Positions 50,587-59,996 of a stretch of 64,000 nt of DNA are shown one piece after another. This DNA is from Desulforhopalus vacuolatus. GTDB lineage: Bacteria > Desulfobacterota > Desulfobulbia > Desulfobulbales > Desulfocapsaceae. The position numbers were made by a program, and so were the translations under genes. The DNA is taken from assembly GCF_016918505.1 (NCBI RefSeq), contig NZ_JAFFPZ010000003.1, positions 62,001 to 126,000 on the forward strand. Reading direction: 5' to 3'. Below the pieces are notes generated by a model. That model did no database searches. It was not told where the DNA came from and worked only from the letters and a program-made list of their open reading frames with translations. Every line of letters starts with the position of its first letter. The first letter of the stretch is position 1.

Positions 50587-51675
50587 GTGAATCTGCTCAA
50601 TCGTTATCTCTTCGGCCAGTTTATTCGTTACTTTTTTACCGTAAACATGGCCTTTGTCTCCATCTGGCTGCTCATCGACTTTTTTGAAAAAGGCGATGAT
50701 TTCAGTAATGCCGGGAAATCGCTGTCGATATCATTGACCTATTTTGTGCTGACCATCCCTTCCATCATGGACCAGCTCGGCCCGGTATTTATTCTTCTTG
50801 CCGGAGTAATTACGCTCGGCATACTCAACCACAGCAATGAGTTGACTGCACTGAAAGCAGGTGGACTTCCGCTGAAAAAAATCATTCAGCCGATCATTTT
50901 TGGTGGTCTTCTTCTCACCACGATCTACCTCGCCGCTGCCCAGTGGCTGCTGCCGGTCACCGTCTCTGCTACCAACAATATCTGGTATCAGGAACTCAAA
51001 GGAAAGGTCCCTCTGGGGATTGTACGCAATGGCCGTTACTACTACCGCGGAGCAGAGGGCTTCTACTCCTTTGCCTGGCCGAATCCAAAGCAGTATGTCT
51101 TTAATAACTTCTCCTATTCGACCTGGGACAAAGAGTATAACCTGAATAAACTGATCACAGCGAAATACGCCTTCTGGCATGCCGAACAACATAAATGGGA
51201 ACTCCACGGAGGACAGATACAGCTTCAGCAGCTTGACCACAGTTACAAAATCGACGATTTTCGCCTCAAAAAGTTTACCTTCAACGAAACACCGGCAGAC
51301 TTCCTCGTGCCAGTCAACAAGGCTGCCGAATACTCACTCACCGATCTTTTCTGGGAGACGGAGCGTGCCAGAACTCCCAACGAAAAGCATATAGCGTGGA
51401 CCTCCTTTCTCGGCCGTATCTCCTTCCTGCTTCTTGGAATGCCGCTGCTGCTGCTGGGACTGCCCATCCTGCTCTATTCATACCGGAAATGGGGACGGGA
51501 TCTCTCGGTGGCAATCCCGGTGAGTTGCGGTTTGGCCTTTTTTGCCTGGGGACTGTGGGGCGCATTGCAGTCGCTGTCGATAGCCGGCTATATTCCCCCA
51601 TGGTTTGCAGCAAGTGCACTGCATATTCTCTTTACTCTCACAGGAGTTTATCTGCTGAAAAAGAACGACAGGTAG
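50587..51675 (+). CDS. LptF/LptG-family LPS export permease
   Basis: A 362-residue permease of the YjgP/YjgQ family, the membrane half of the LptB2FG ABC machine that lifts lipopolysaccharide from the inner membrane. It has N-terminal helices (NRYLFGQFIRYFFTVNMAFV), the coupling-helix motif NELTALKAGGLPLKKI, a periplasmic beta-jellyroll of about 125-260 and C-terminal helices. The GTG start at 50587 has AGG 7 bases upstream. Only one permease is present here, so the partner is elsewhere. LptG is slightly favoured over LptF, but this is uncertain. Confidence 0.85.
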   Translation: MNLLNRYLFGQFIRYFFTVNMAFVSIWLLIDFFEKGDDFSNAGKSLSISLTYFVLTIPSIMDQLGPVFILLAGVITLGILNHSNELTALKAGGLPLKKIIQPIIFGGLLLTTIYLAAAQWLLPVTVSATNNIWYQELKGKVPLGIVRNGRYYYRGAEGFYSFAWPNPKQYVFNNFSYSTWDKEYNLNKLITAKYAFWHAEQHKWELHGGQIQLQQLDHSYKIDDFRLKKFTFNETPADFLVPVNKAAEYSLTDLFWETERARTPNEKHIAWTSFLGRISFLLLGMPLLLLGLPILLYSYRKWGRDLSVAIPVSCGLAFFAWGLWGALQSLSIAGYIPPWFAASALHILFTLTGVYLLKKNDR

Positions 51676-51714
51676 AACGAATCTCTTGAGGGCTGCCTTG
51701 ATAAATGGGGTCAT

Positions 51715-51760
51715 AAAAAAAGGGAAGAGAGTCCATTGGTGGACTCTCTTCCCTTTTTTT
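51715..51760. terminator. Bidirectional terminator
   Basis: AAAAAAAGGGAAGAGAGTCC pairs with GGACTCTCTTCCCTTTTTTT across a very short loop. A-run and T-run on the two sides let it end both the plus-strand Lpt gene and the minus-strand FKBP gene that converge here. Confidence 0.95.
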
Positions 51761-51780
51761 GTGACCCTTATGAAGGGTTT

Positions 51781-52629
51781 TTATTCTGCGGCTTTCACTG
51801 GAGTTTTTTCAGCAGCAGCTTCTACTTTACTTGCAGCAGCCTCTACTTTACTGGCGGCAGCCTCTACTTTTTCTGCGGCGGCTTTTGCCTGTTCGGCAAC
51901 ATCCGGAGTGGCCGGAGCTGCCTCAACTTTTTTCTCCACTTTAGGGGCATCAACTTTCAAGAGTTCAACATCAAATACGAGTACTGAATTCGGCTCAATG
52001 ACAGGGGGAACTCCCTGCTCACCGTACGCAAGCTCAGAGGAAATAACGAGATGCATCTTCATCCCGGGATTCATCAACTGCATGGCTTCGGTCCAGCCGG
52101 GGATAACACGGTTTACCTGAAATTGGGCAGGCTTACCATGTTTGTCAGTACTGTCAAAGACAGTTCCATCAACAAGAGTACCTGTGTAATTCACTGTTAC
52201 CGTATCTTCTGGTTTTGCTTTGGGACCTTTTCCTTCTTTGACAATCTTGTACTGCAGACCACTTTCGGTTACAACAACACCCTCTTCTGCCTTATTTTTC
52301 TCAAGGAAGGCTTTCCCGGCAGCAAGGTTGTCCTCTTTCATTTTTTCAAATTCGGCAATCTGTTTAACCTGCATCTGTTTGGCAAAGGTCTCTTTGACTT
52401 GCAGCATCTCATCTTTGCTCATAAGCGGTTTTTCCCCTTTCAGGGCCATCTCGGCGCCATTAAAGAGAATCTCCGATTTAATCCCGGCATCAAGACTCTT
52501 GAGATAACTCCCCATTTCATAGCCGAGGCTGTAGCTCAGCTGATCTGCAAAATCTTTTGGCCCGTCGGCACCCATGGCCGGAACAGCAATGGTCATGCTC
52601 AACAGTACTGTTACCAGATATTTTTTCAT
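51781..52629 (-). CDS. FKBP-type peptidyl-prolyl isomerase (Mip/FkpA-like)
   Basis: A 282-residue periplasmic folding enzyme. The signal peptide is MKKYLVTVLLSMTIAVPAMGA. The N-terminal dimerisation domain (about 25-115) has the long helix common to Mip/FkpA. The FKBP domain of about 125-230 carries VTVNYTGTLVDGTVFDSTD, VIPGWTEAMQLM and ELAYGEQGVPP. The C-terminal tail of about 45 residues is an Ala/Lys/Glu coiled repeat (KVEAAASKVEAAASKVEAAAEK), encoded by about 21-bp DNA repeats. The ATG at 52629 has AAAGGAG upstream. The gene follows the Smr gene by 37 bases. Confidence 0.92.
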   Translation of the reverse strand: MKKYLVTVLLSMTIAVPAMGADGPKDFADQLSYSLGYEMGSYLKSLDAGIKSEILFNGAEMALKGEKPLMSKDEMLQVKETFAKQMQVKQIAEFEKMKEDNLAAGKAFLEKNKAEEGVVVTESGLQYKIVKEGKGPKAKPEDTVTVNYTGTLVDGTVFDSTDKHGKPAQFQVNRVIPGWTEAMQLMNPGMKMHLVISSELAYGEQGVPPVIEPNSVLVFDVELLKVDAPKVEKKVEAAPATPDVAEQAKAAAEKVEAAASKVEAAASKVEAAAEKTPVKAAE

Positions 52630-52666
52630 TGTATTCTCCTTTAAATTGTTCCCTGTTCGGGATAAT

Positions 52667-53113
52667 TCAGCGAAGGAAAACAAGGGTTATTCCCTGGTTT
52701 CCACGGTTAAGATATTCACTCTCAGCCAGTTTTGGGTAGCGTTGCAACCAGTGCTTTGCTGCCCGGAGGTTCTGTGAAAATGCCTCTCCGGCAAGATAGC
52801 CGCCAATTTCTCCAAGACTCGCCTGGTAATCAAGCACCTTGCGGCACTCCACCCGAATGCTGCCGCCGCGACCACTCGATCCGTAACCATGAATCAGAAC
52901 AAGAAGAGTGATTCCGCTGTGCTTTGCCTCTCCAATTCGCTGCGTCATCCGCTGCAGGGCATCCTCAACGGTGGGCAGGTCATATTTCAAGTTAATCGTC
53001 CTGCGGCGGAATTTTTTCCGTCCGCCTCCAGGAGTCTGTTTGCTGCCGCAAAATGGACAAACTGCGCTCTCAGCTCTAATTCTATTTCCACAGGTCTCAC
53101 AGTGAACGAACAT
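52667..53113 (-). CDS. Zinc-ribbon + Smr domain protein
   Basis: A 148-residue protein. Residues 5-23 hold CETCGN...CPFCGS, a small zinc ribbon. Residues of about 40-125 form an Smr (MutS2-type) domain with INLKYDLPTVEDAL and the LVLIHGYGSSGRGGSIR loop. Smr domains act as DNA/RNA endonucleases in several proteins. Ribosome site GAGAGGG precedes the ATG. It lies between relA and the FKBP gene on the same strand. Exact target unknown. Confidence 0.82.
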   Translation of the reverse strand: MFVHCETCGNRIRAESAVCPFCGSKQTPGGGRKKFRRRTINLKYDLPTVEDALQRMTQRIGEAKHSGITLLVLIHGYGSSGRGGSIRVECRKVLDYQASLGEIGGYLAGEAFSQNLRAAKHWLQRYPKLAESEYLNRGNQGITLVFLR

Positions 53114-53154
53114 GATACTACCCTCTCATCTTTTCCCCCGCCATTACAACTCCA

Positions 53155-55329
53155 TTACATTCGACGTGCGGATATAACTCCGGGAAGCTGGCGGAGGTGC
53201 TGCAAAAGGGTTCGCATCTGCTCAGCACCTTCCACTTCGACAACAATGGTCATTTGCGCCTGGTCCTCAGGAGAAGAGTGGGCAGTGACTTCAACAATGT
53301 TGGAGCCTTCAGCTGTGATAACTCCCCCAACTTCGGCGAAGAGCCCGCGTTTATTGTCAGCCTGGAGAAAGATTGTAGTTTGAAAGGTTTTCTCCGCAAT
53401 TCCCGCCCAGTTCACCGCAATCAGACGGTTGGGATCAGCATGCTTGAGGTTTGGACAGTTTGCCTTGTGGATCGATACTCCATGTCCGATGGTGATAAAG
53501 CCAACGATATCATCTCCCGGAATGGGACTGCAGCACTTACTGAGTTTGACCAGTATCCCCTCCACACCGTCAATATCGACCCCGGAGCCGTCCTTCACAC
53601 TCTGTGATTTACCGCCAGCCGCAATCTCGCCAATCCTTTCAAGGCTCATTTCCATGGGGCCGGTACCAGCAGCAGGTACCTCAGCGGGCTGCAGTGCACG
53701 AGTGATATTCTCAACCGCAATCACGCCACTGCCCACCTTGATCAATAAATCATCAAGGGAGTTGCAATGCACGGCTTTGAGCAGGAGGCGAATATGACCC
53801 GACTTAATAATCTTCTTCAGGGACATCTGATGACGGCGAATCGCCTGATCGCAGATCTCCCGACCAAGTTGCAGGGCTTTCTCCTTCTCCTCACGGCGCA
53901 GCCAGGAACGTACCCGGGCACGGGCCCGCCCTGTTTTGACCAGATCCAGCCAGTCCCGTTTGGGCTGTTGAGTTGCCGAGGTGATGATCTCTACGACGTC
54001 ACCGTTCTGGAGCTCATACTTCAGGGGTACATGGCGATTACCGATTTTGGCACCGATGCAGTGATCCCCAATCTCAGTGTGGATAGAGTAGGCAAAATCG
54101 ATGGGACAGCTCCCCGCTGGCAGCTCACGCACCTCACCGCCGGGAGTAAGGACAAAAACCTCCGGATCGTAAAGCTCAGCCATCAGACTGTCCATAAACT
54201 CCCGGGGATCTTCAACCTCCTGTAAAGACGCGACCAGCTTCTTCAGTTCATGGAAAAGTTTCGTGTCACGGGTGTTGGCACTGGCTCCCTCTTTGTAGGC
54301 CCAGTGGGCGGCAACCCCTTCCTGGGCAACCTTGTCCATCTCATCGGTGCGAATCTGAATCTCAATGAAGTGACCGCGCGGGCCCAGCACGGTGGTATGC
54401 ATAGACTGATAGTTATTGGTTTTGGGAACGGAGATAAAGTCCTTGATGCGTTCCTGAATAGGCGACCACATGGAGTGGATAACTCCAAGAGCTCCGTAGC
54501 ATTCCGGGATAGTATTGACGATGATACGGAACGCAACCTTGTCATACACCTTCTCCAGCGTGATATTCTGGGCAATGAGTTTTTTGTAGATAGAATAGAG
54601 ATGTTTTGGCCGACCGTAGACACGGAGTGGATACACTCCTCCGTCAGCGAGACTTTTCTTGAGAAGAGCAAGGACTTCATCAACGTACCGTTGACGGTCC
54701 TCAAGAGAGACCTTCATTTTCGCCTCAAGGGAGGCATACTCTTCAGGATACAGATAACTGAAGGCCGTGTCTTCCAGCTCACGCTTAAGCCACTCAATCC
54801 CGAGGCGGCTGGCCAGCGGCGCGTAAATATCCATGGTCTCACGTGATATGCTAATCTGCATTTCGCGATTAACGGTATCCAGTGAAAACATATCCTGCAA
54901 CCGGTCAACGAGGCGAATAAGCAATACCCGGATATCACTGGCAACAGCCAGCAGCATCTTCCGCATCGAATTCGCCTTGGAGGCGAGCTGAGTGTTATAA
55001 ACCACACGGGTCACCCGACTCATTCCGTCTACAATGGAGGCGACATCTTCCCCGAATTTGTGCTCCAGTTCCTTAAAAGGTATCCCGCCATGACGCATTA
55101 CGCCGTGCAGCAGGCCGCCAAGTACAGTGTCATAATCAAGCTGCATGGAGGCAAGCGTCTGCGCCACCGCACTGACGTGCTCAAGGTACGGTTTACCGGA
55201 AAAGTGGTGCTGCCCCTTATGTACCTTGCAGGCAAACTCCCACGCTTCATCCAGATTTACCGTAGTCTCCGGCGGCAGGTAGTTGCCGAGCAGAACCTTA
55301 AGCTCCGTTATTTCGGAATACTCACTCAT
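53155..55329 (-). CDS. relA: RelA/SpoT-family (p)ppGpp synthetase with degenerate HD hydrolase site
   Basis: A 724-residue stringent-response enzyme with full RSH architecture: HD-like domain (about 25-160), synthetase (YGRPKHLYSIYKKLI, YDKVAFRIIV, PKTNNYQSMHTTVLGP, EIQIRTDEMD), TGS (VFVLTPGGEVRELPAGSCPI), a Cys-bearing segment (SKCCSPIPGDDIVGF) and a C-terminal ACT domain. In the HD domain the usual LLHDxxEDT reads LLHGVMRHG (H75-G76, R79-H80). The metal-binding Asp and the Glu-Asp pair are therefore gone, and hydrolase activity is unlikely. The synthetase core looks complete. It is 11 bases after proS. Confidence 0.88.
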   Translation of the reverse strand: MSEYSEITELKVLLGNYLPPETTVNLDEAWEFACKVHKGQHHFSGKPYLEHVSAVAQTLASMQLDYDTVLGGLLHGVMRHGGIPFKELEHKFGEDVASIVDGMSRVTRVVYNTQLASKANSMRKMLLAVASDIRVLLIRLVDRLQDMFSLDTVNREMQISISRETMDIYAPLASRLGIEWLKRELEDTAFSYLYPEEYASLEAKMKVSLEDRQRYVDEVLALLKKSLADGGVYPLRVYGRPKHLYSIYKKLIAQNITLEKVYDKVAFRIIVNTIPECYGALGVIHSMWSPIQERIKDFISVPKTNNYQSMHTTVLGPRGHFIEIQIRTDEMDKVAQEGVAAHWAYKEGASANTRDTKLFHELKKLVASLQEVEDPREFMDSLMAELYDPEVFVLTPGGEVRELPAGSCPIDFAYSIHTEIGDHCIGAKIGNRHVPLKYELQNGDVVEIITSATQQPKRDWLDLVKTGRARARVRSWLRREEKEKALQLGREICDQAIRRHQMSLKKIIKSGHIRLLLKAVHCNSLDDLLIKVGSGVIAVENITRALQPAEVPAAGTGPMEMSLERIGEIAAGGKSQSVKDGSGVDIDGVEGILVKLSKCCSPIPGDDIVGFITIGHGVSIHKANCPNLKHADPNRLIAVNWAGIAEKTFQTTIFLQADNKRGLFAEVGGVITAEGSNIVEVTAHSSPEDQAQMTIVVEVEGAEQMRTLLQHLRQLPGVISARRM

Positions 55330-55340
55330 AACTTATTCTC

Positions 55341-57068
55341 TCAGTCGATCTGCAACTCTCTGACAATACGGGATTTCAACTCTCTGGCTGCACTTTCAGG
55401 TGCAAGAGACTCCACCTCGCCGCTGCGGCGATTGCGCAACTCGAAATTACCATCCTTCTTAAAACCGCGTCCCACGGTAATCCGCCAGGGAATACCAAGC
55501 AGATCAGCATCCTTGAACTTGATTCCTGGCCGCTCTTCACGGTCATCAAGGAGAACGTCAACTCCCTCGGCCTGCAGTTCAGCATAGAGATTTTCCGCCG
55601 CACCGGTGATTTCTTCATCATCGGTACCAAGATTCACGATTACCACCTGCATCGGCGCAAGAGGCAGGGGGAAGATGATCCCGTCTCTGTCATGATTCTG
55701 TTCTATGGCTGCTGCCACAACACGGGTAACACCGATACCGTAGCACCCCATGGCCAGCGGCTTTTCCAGCCCGTCGCTGTCCTGGAAGGTGGCATTCATT
55801 GCCTCAGAGTAGCGGGTACCCAGTTTGAAGACATGCCCGACCTCAATTCCCTCGGTGAGACTAAGCCTGCCGCCGCATTGCGGGCAGGGGTCTTCGATGG
55901 TGATCTGGCGCAGGTCAGCGACTGCTTCCGGAGTAAAATCGCGGCCGCAGTTGATGTTTTTCATATGGATATTTTTTTCGTTACCACCAGCGTAGAAATT
56001 GCGCATGGCTGCCACTTCCTGATCAGCGACAAGGCGAATCCTGATCCCTACAGGACCAAGATACCCTGTGGGAACGCCGGTAGCATCGAACACAGCCTTA
56101 TCTTCTGCCAGTTCAACTTCTGAGGCACCAAGAAGATTTTTCAGCTTCACCTCCTCAACCTCCCGGTCTCCACGTACACAGACTGCAACAAACTCAACCT
56201 CGTCGCCTTTCTCCACCCGGTACACCATGGTCTTCACCAGTTGCTGCGGATTGATACCGAGAAATTCACAGACTGTGACAACCTTGCGCTTACCAGGGGT
56301 CTCCACTTTTTCGAGATCCAGAGGTGCATCATCGTTACCTGCAGCAGGTGCTGCAACCTCGGCCTTCTCCATATTGGCAGCGTAATCGCACTCATTACAG
56401 ACAACGATGGTATCCTCACCCGTAGCGGCCAGTACCATGAATTCGTGGGAATAATTACCGCCGATAGCACCGGAATCCGCCTGCACGGCGCGGAAATCCA
56501 ATCCGCAGCGGGTGAAGATGCGTTTGTAGGCATCAAACATCTTCTGATAGGAAATCAAGGCCGCCTCGTCACTCACGTCAAAGCTGTAGGCATCTTTCAT
56601 AATAAATTCGCGGCCCCGCATCAGGCCAAAACGCGGACGAATTTCATCGCGGAATTTCGTTTGAATCTGGTAAAGATTAATCGGCAGATTACGCCAGGAA
56701 TGAATTTCGCGACGGGCCAGATCGGTTATCACCTCTTCATGCGTCGGTCCGAGGCAGGATTCACGTTCGTGCCGGTCTTTGAAACGCAACAGCTCCGGAC
56801 CATATTTCTGATAGCGGCCGGTCTCTTTCCAAAGTTCAGCGGGCTGCACCATCGGCAGCAGCAGCTCCTGCGCTCCGGCACGGTTCATCTCTTCACGAAC
56901 AATATTCTCCACCTTGCGGATGGCTTTAAGGCCAAGCGGCAGATAGGAATACACTCCGGCAGTAAGTTTACGGATGAAACCGGCACGCAGCATCAACTGA
57001 TGGCTGATAACCTCGGCGTCGGCGGGGGTTTCTTTCAGGGTGGGGAGCAGAGTTTCTGAATATCGCAT
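55341..57068 (-). CDS. proS: Prolyl-tRNA synthetase (bacterial type)
   Basis: A 575-residue class II aminoacyl-tRNA synthetase that charges tRNA-Pro. The order is bacterial: N-terminal catalytic half ([56 protein letters not shown]), a YbaK-like editing insertion at about 225-405, motif 3 ([20 protein letters not shown]) and a C-terminal anticodon-binding domain ([20 protein letters not shown]). A nine-C run on the coding strand lies between the ispG start side and this gene's own region (see findings). Member of the long minus-strand housekeeping run. Confidence 0.96.
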   Translation of the reverse strand: MRYSETLLPTLKETPADAEVISHQLMLRAGFIRKLTAGVYSYLPLGLKAIRKVENIVREEMNRAGAQELLLPMVQPAELWKETGRYQKYGPELLRFKDRHERESCLGPTHEEVITDLARREIHSWRNLPINLYQIQTKFRDEIRPRFGLMRGREFIMKDAYSFDVSDEAALISYQKMFDAYKRIFTRCGLDFRAVQADSGAIGGNYSHEFMVLAATGEDTIVVCNECDYAANMEKAEVAAPAAGNDDAPLDLEKVETPGKRKVVTVCEFLGINPQQLVKTMVYRVEKGDEVEFVAVCVRGDREVEEVKLKNLLGASEVELAEDKAVFDATGVPTGYLGPVGIRIRLVADQEVAAMRNFYAGGNEKNIHMKNINCGRDFTPEAVADLRQITIEDPCPQCGGRLSLTEGIEVGHVFKLGTRYSEAMNATFQDSDGLEKPLAMGCYGIGVTRVVAAAIEQNHDRDGIIFPLPLAPMQVVIVNLGTDDEEITGAAENLYAELQAEGVDVLLDDREERPGIKFKDADLLGIPWRITVGRGFKKDGNFELRNRRSGEVESLAPESAARELKSRIVRELQID

Positions 57069-57113
57069 AATTGCTTCCTGTAAAATATTTATAGGGGGGG
57101 GGCGGGCGCAGCC

Positions 57114-58199
57114 TCACCCTCTGTTTTTATATTCTGTGTCCATCTTACGCAGCTCACCGACAAAGACAGTGAGCAGTTCATCCTCGGGAACATTCTTCCA
57201 GATAACGCCTTTTTTAAAGATGAGTCCGAATCCTTTCCCTCCGGCGATACCTATATCCGCCTGTTTGGCCTCTCCCGGACCATTCACAACACAGCCCATT
57301 ACCGCCACCTTCAGCGGACTCTCCATGGTCTGCACTATTCGCTCGACCTCTTCGGCGAGACTGAAAAGGTCAATCTGAGTTCGGCCGCAGGTCGGGCAGG
57401 AGATCAGCTCGGGACCACGGACCCGAATCTTCAGAGAACGCAGCAGCTCAAAGCCAACCCGAACCTCTTCAACCGGATCACGGGTCAGGGAAACGCGCAG
57501 GGTGTCACCAATACCCTCGAAGAGCAGCATGCCGAGGGCCAGACTCGATTTTACCGTCCCGGCAATCAGTCCGCCTGCCTCTGTTACGCCGATATGCAGC
57601 GGATAGTCGGTGGCAGCAGAAAGCTGGCGGTAACTGCTGATAGTAGTGAGGACGTCTGGAGATTTAATGGAGATCTTAATTTGATCCCAGCCATATTTTT
57701 CTACCAGACGAACGTTGCGCAGGGCACTCTCAATCAATGCACTGCTGTCCTTTTCGTCAGGGTAACCGTATTTTTCCAGCAGATCCTTTTCAATAGAACC
57801 ACTGTTCACTCCCACCCGGATGGAAACACGGTGCATTTTTGCAGCTTCCACCACCATCCTGGTCTTCTCTTCCCCGCCAAGGTTGCCGGGATTGATGCGA
57901 ATGGCATCGGCACCATTTTCCATGGCAGCAATGGCGAGGCGATACTTGAAATGGATATCGGCGATCACGGGAATGGAAATGGCGTCATGAATGGCTCGAA
58001 TGGCTCCGGCGGCCTCTTCATCAAGGACAGCTACCCGGATAATATCACAACCGGCAGCTTCAAGGCGTTTGATCTGGGCGACAGTAGCATCCACATCGCG
58101 GGTATCGGTATTGGTCATCGACTGTACGGAGATAAGGTTGTCGCCACCGATTTTCACCGTACCAACTGAGATCTCCTTTGTTGCGCGTCGCGTTATCAT
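57114..58199 (-). CDS. ispG: 4-hydroxy-3-methylbut-2-enyl diphosphate synthase (IspG/GcpE)
   Basis: A 361-residue MEP-pathway enzyme that converts MEcPP to HMBPP with a 4Fe-4S cluster. Signatures: VGTVKIGGDNLISVQSMTNT, RINPGNLGG, RVGVNSGSI, and the cluster-binding SCPTCGR and VMGCVVNGPGE with its essential Glu. It is the short bacterial form without the plant/Chlamydia insertion. Its start overlaps the tsaB stop by 1 base. dxr lies three genes upstream in the same run, which supports MEP-pathway use. Confidence 0.96.
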   Translation of the reverse strand: MITRRATKEISVGTVKIGGDNLISVQSMTNTDTRDVDATVAQIKRLEAAGCDIIRVAVLDEEAAGAIRAIHDAISIPVIADIHFKYRLAIAAMENGADAIRINPGNLGGEEKTRMVVEAAKMHRVSIRVGVNSGSIEKDLLEKYGYPDEKDSSALIESALRNVRLVEKYGWDQIKISIKSPDVLTTISSYRQLSAATDYPLHIGVTEAGGLIAGTVKSSLALGMLLFEGIGDTLRVSLTRDPVEEVRVGFELLRSLKIRVRGPELISCPTCGRTQIDLFSLAEEVERIVQTMESPLKVAVMGCVVNGPGEAKQADIGIAGGKGFGLIFKKGVIWKNVPEDELLTVFVGELRKMDTEYKNRG

Positions 58200-58906
58200 T
58201 ACGTCCTCTTCTGTGCAAGATTAAGTTCAGCATCCGACTTGCGGATATAGAGTGGCGCACCATCTGCCCCCGCCACCTTCTCCCCTGCTTCAAGCTGTTC
58301 AGCGCCGAGAAAGCCAAGAACATCTGCGGCAGGATGGTTGCACCACGCAGGAGCGAAGCGTGCCCTTTCCCCAAGTTCCTTTTTCAGTATTTCGTGGTAC
58401 AGAACCGCACCATCTCCAGCAAAGAGAACAGACCCGGCAAGGCAGGATGCCAGTTCAAGGGGTGGAAGAACCATCGGTTCTTCACGCCTGGTAATTCGCC
58501 CCTCTTCAAGCTGAAAACACTGGGCATAGACCTCTTTTTTGCGGGCATCCAGCACCGCACAGATCCGTTCTCCCGGGAAATGTTCACCGGCCCCGGCCGC
58601 GACCAGCTCAAGGGTTGAGCAGCCGAGCAGCGGCAGTCCGGCAGAAAAGGTCAATCCTCTGGCGGTGGCCATGCCAATGCGCAGCCCCGTGAAGCTTCCC
58701 GGTCCGAAACCGACAGCCACCCCGGCAAGATCAGACCAGCCGAGTTCCAGCCCCCGCATCAACATGTCAACCGAGGCAAGCAGCCGTCGCGAGTGAGTGA
58801 TTCCTCTGAATGTCAATGAAGCAAGAACCTGGCCCTGCCGAATGGTGCCTTCAGTAATGGCAACGGTACAGAATGGAGTTGCGGTGTCAAAGGAAAGAAT
58901 TTTCAC
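58199..58906 (-). CDS. tsaB: tRNA threonylcarbamoyladenosine protein TsaB
   Basis: A 235-residue ASKHA-fold partner of TsaD in t6A modification of ANN-decoding tRNAs. It starts MKILSFDTATPFCTVAI and carries the family motif VGFGPGSFTGLRIGMATARG and LLGCSTLELVA. It overlaps rseP by 4 bases upstream and ispG by 1 base downstream, so it is translationally coupled to both. TsaB itself is non-catalytic; it supports the synthase complex. Confidence 0.94.
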   Translation of the reverse strand: MKILSFDTATPFCTVAITEGTIRQGQVLASLTFRGITHSRRLLASVDMLMRGLELGWSDLAGVAVGFGPGSFTGLRIGMATARGLTFSAGLPLLGCSTLELVAAGAGEHFPGERICAVLDARKKEVYAQCFQLEEGRITRREEPMVLPPLELASCLAGSVLFAGDGAVLYHEILKKELGERARFAPAWCNHPAADVLGFLGAEQLEAGEKVAGADGAPLYIRKSDAELNLAQKRT

Positions 58907-59979
58907 CCAATCAACCGCATGATATCATTATAAAAAGCAAATATAATCAGTGTGCCAAGCAGGCCAACACCAATCTGCTGGGCGAAAACCATGACCTTCT
59001 CGTTCATCGGTTTGCGCGTGATTGCCTCAATGGTGAAAAACATCAGGTGCCCACCGTCGAGCACTGGAATGGGCAGCAGGTTGAGAATACCAAGGTTGAT
59101 ACTGATCAGCCCCATGAAGAAGGCCAGCTCCCCCCAGCCATGCTGCAGTCTGTTGCCTGCCTCCTGGGCAATGAGAATCGGGCCACCGAGCTGAGACGCA
59201 GGTACATTGCCGAGTACAAGCTGCTCCATCCCTTTCAGAATGAGGGTAAAGATGTTCCATGTACTGAGGGTTGCCTCCTTCAGAGAATCCACCGGGCCAA
59301 CCCGTGTATAGATAACATCGGACCGTCCGTTAATGCCCACCAGCCAGCGCTCGCCCGCTTCTTTGCCGAAGATATCCCGCGTCATCTCTTTTTCCGGGGT
59401 GATCGTCAGCTCAACCTGTTTCCCCTCCCGTTCAAGGAGAAAATCTAATTTTTCTCCCTTGCTTTCCCCCACCGTTGTGACCACATCGCTCCACTTTTCG
59501 ATACGGGTCCCATCAATTTCACGGATAAGATCTCCCTCCTGCACACCCGCACGGTCGGCGGGAGAGCTTTTCACCAGCCCTCCGACCTCGGCATACATAT
59601 TAACACCGGAAGGGACTCCACCGACGAGGAAAACACAAAAGAAGAGCAGAATGGGAAAAAGCAAATTGAAGAGTGGCCCGGCGAGAACAATGAGAAAACG
59701 CTTCCACAAAGGTTTGTATATAAAGGACGCATCGCGGTCAGCCTCGGAGATATCCTGCTCATCCAGGTTCTCACCAAACATTTTGACAAAACCCCCCAGA
59801 GGTATTGCTGAGAGGGCATACTCCGTTTCCCCTATGGTTTTACTGGCGAGAACCGGCCCGAAACCAAGGGAAAATTTGAGTACCCGCACCCCAGCCATTT
59901 TGGCAAAAAAGAAGTGCCCAAATTCGTGGATGAAGATAAGAACACCAAGAACAATTATAAATGCAATCAGAGTAGTCAT
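58903..59979 (-). CDS. rseP: RseP-type site-2 zinc metalloprotease
   Basis: A 358-residue M50B intramembrane protease. The zinc motif is H18-E-F-G-H22, followed by AMAG-type helix sequences and a PDZ domain (about 115-190, SPADRAGVQEGDLIREIDG). The second-site motif is LLPIPVLDGGHL near the C-terminus. It has one PDZ, unlike E. coli RseP with two. The family cleaves anti-sigma factors and leftover signal peptides. It is in the usual place between dxr and tsaB/proS and is distinct from the M50-HlyD protein of the export cluster. Confidence 0.94.
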   Translation of the reverse strand: MTTLIAFIIVLGVLIFIHEFGHFFFAKMAGVRVLKFSLGFGPVLASKTIGETEYALSAIPLGGFVKMFGENLDEQDISEADRDASFIYKPLWKRFLIVLAGPLFNLLFPILLFFCVFLVGGVPSGVNMYAEVGGLVKSSPADRAGVQEGDLIREIDGTRIEKWSDVVTTVGESKGEKLDFLLEREGKQVELTITPEKEMTRDIFGKEAGERWLVGINGRSDVIYTRVGPVDSLKEATLSTWNIFTLILKGMEQLVLGNVPASQLGGPILIAQEAGNRLQHGWGELAFFMGLISINLGILNLLPIPVLDGGHLMFFTIEAITRKPMNEKVMVFAQQIGVGLLGTLIIFAFYNDIMRLIG

Positions 59980-59996
59980 AAAACTCAGAAGAAGAA

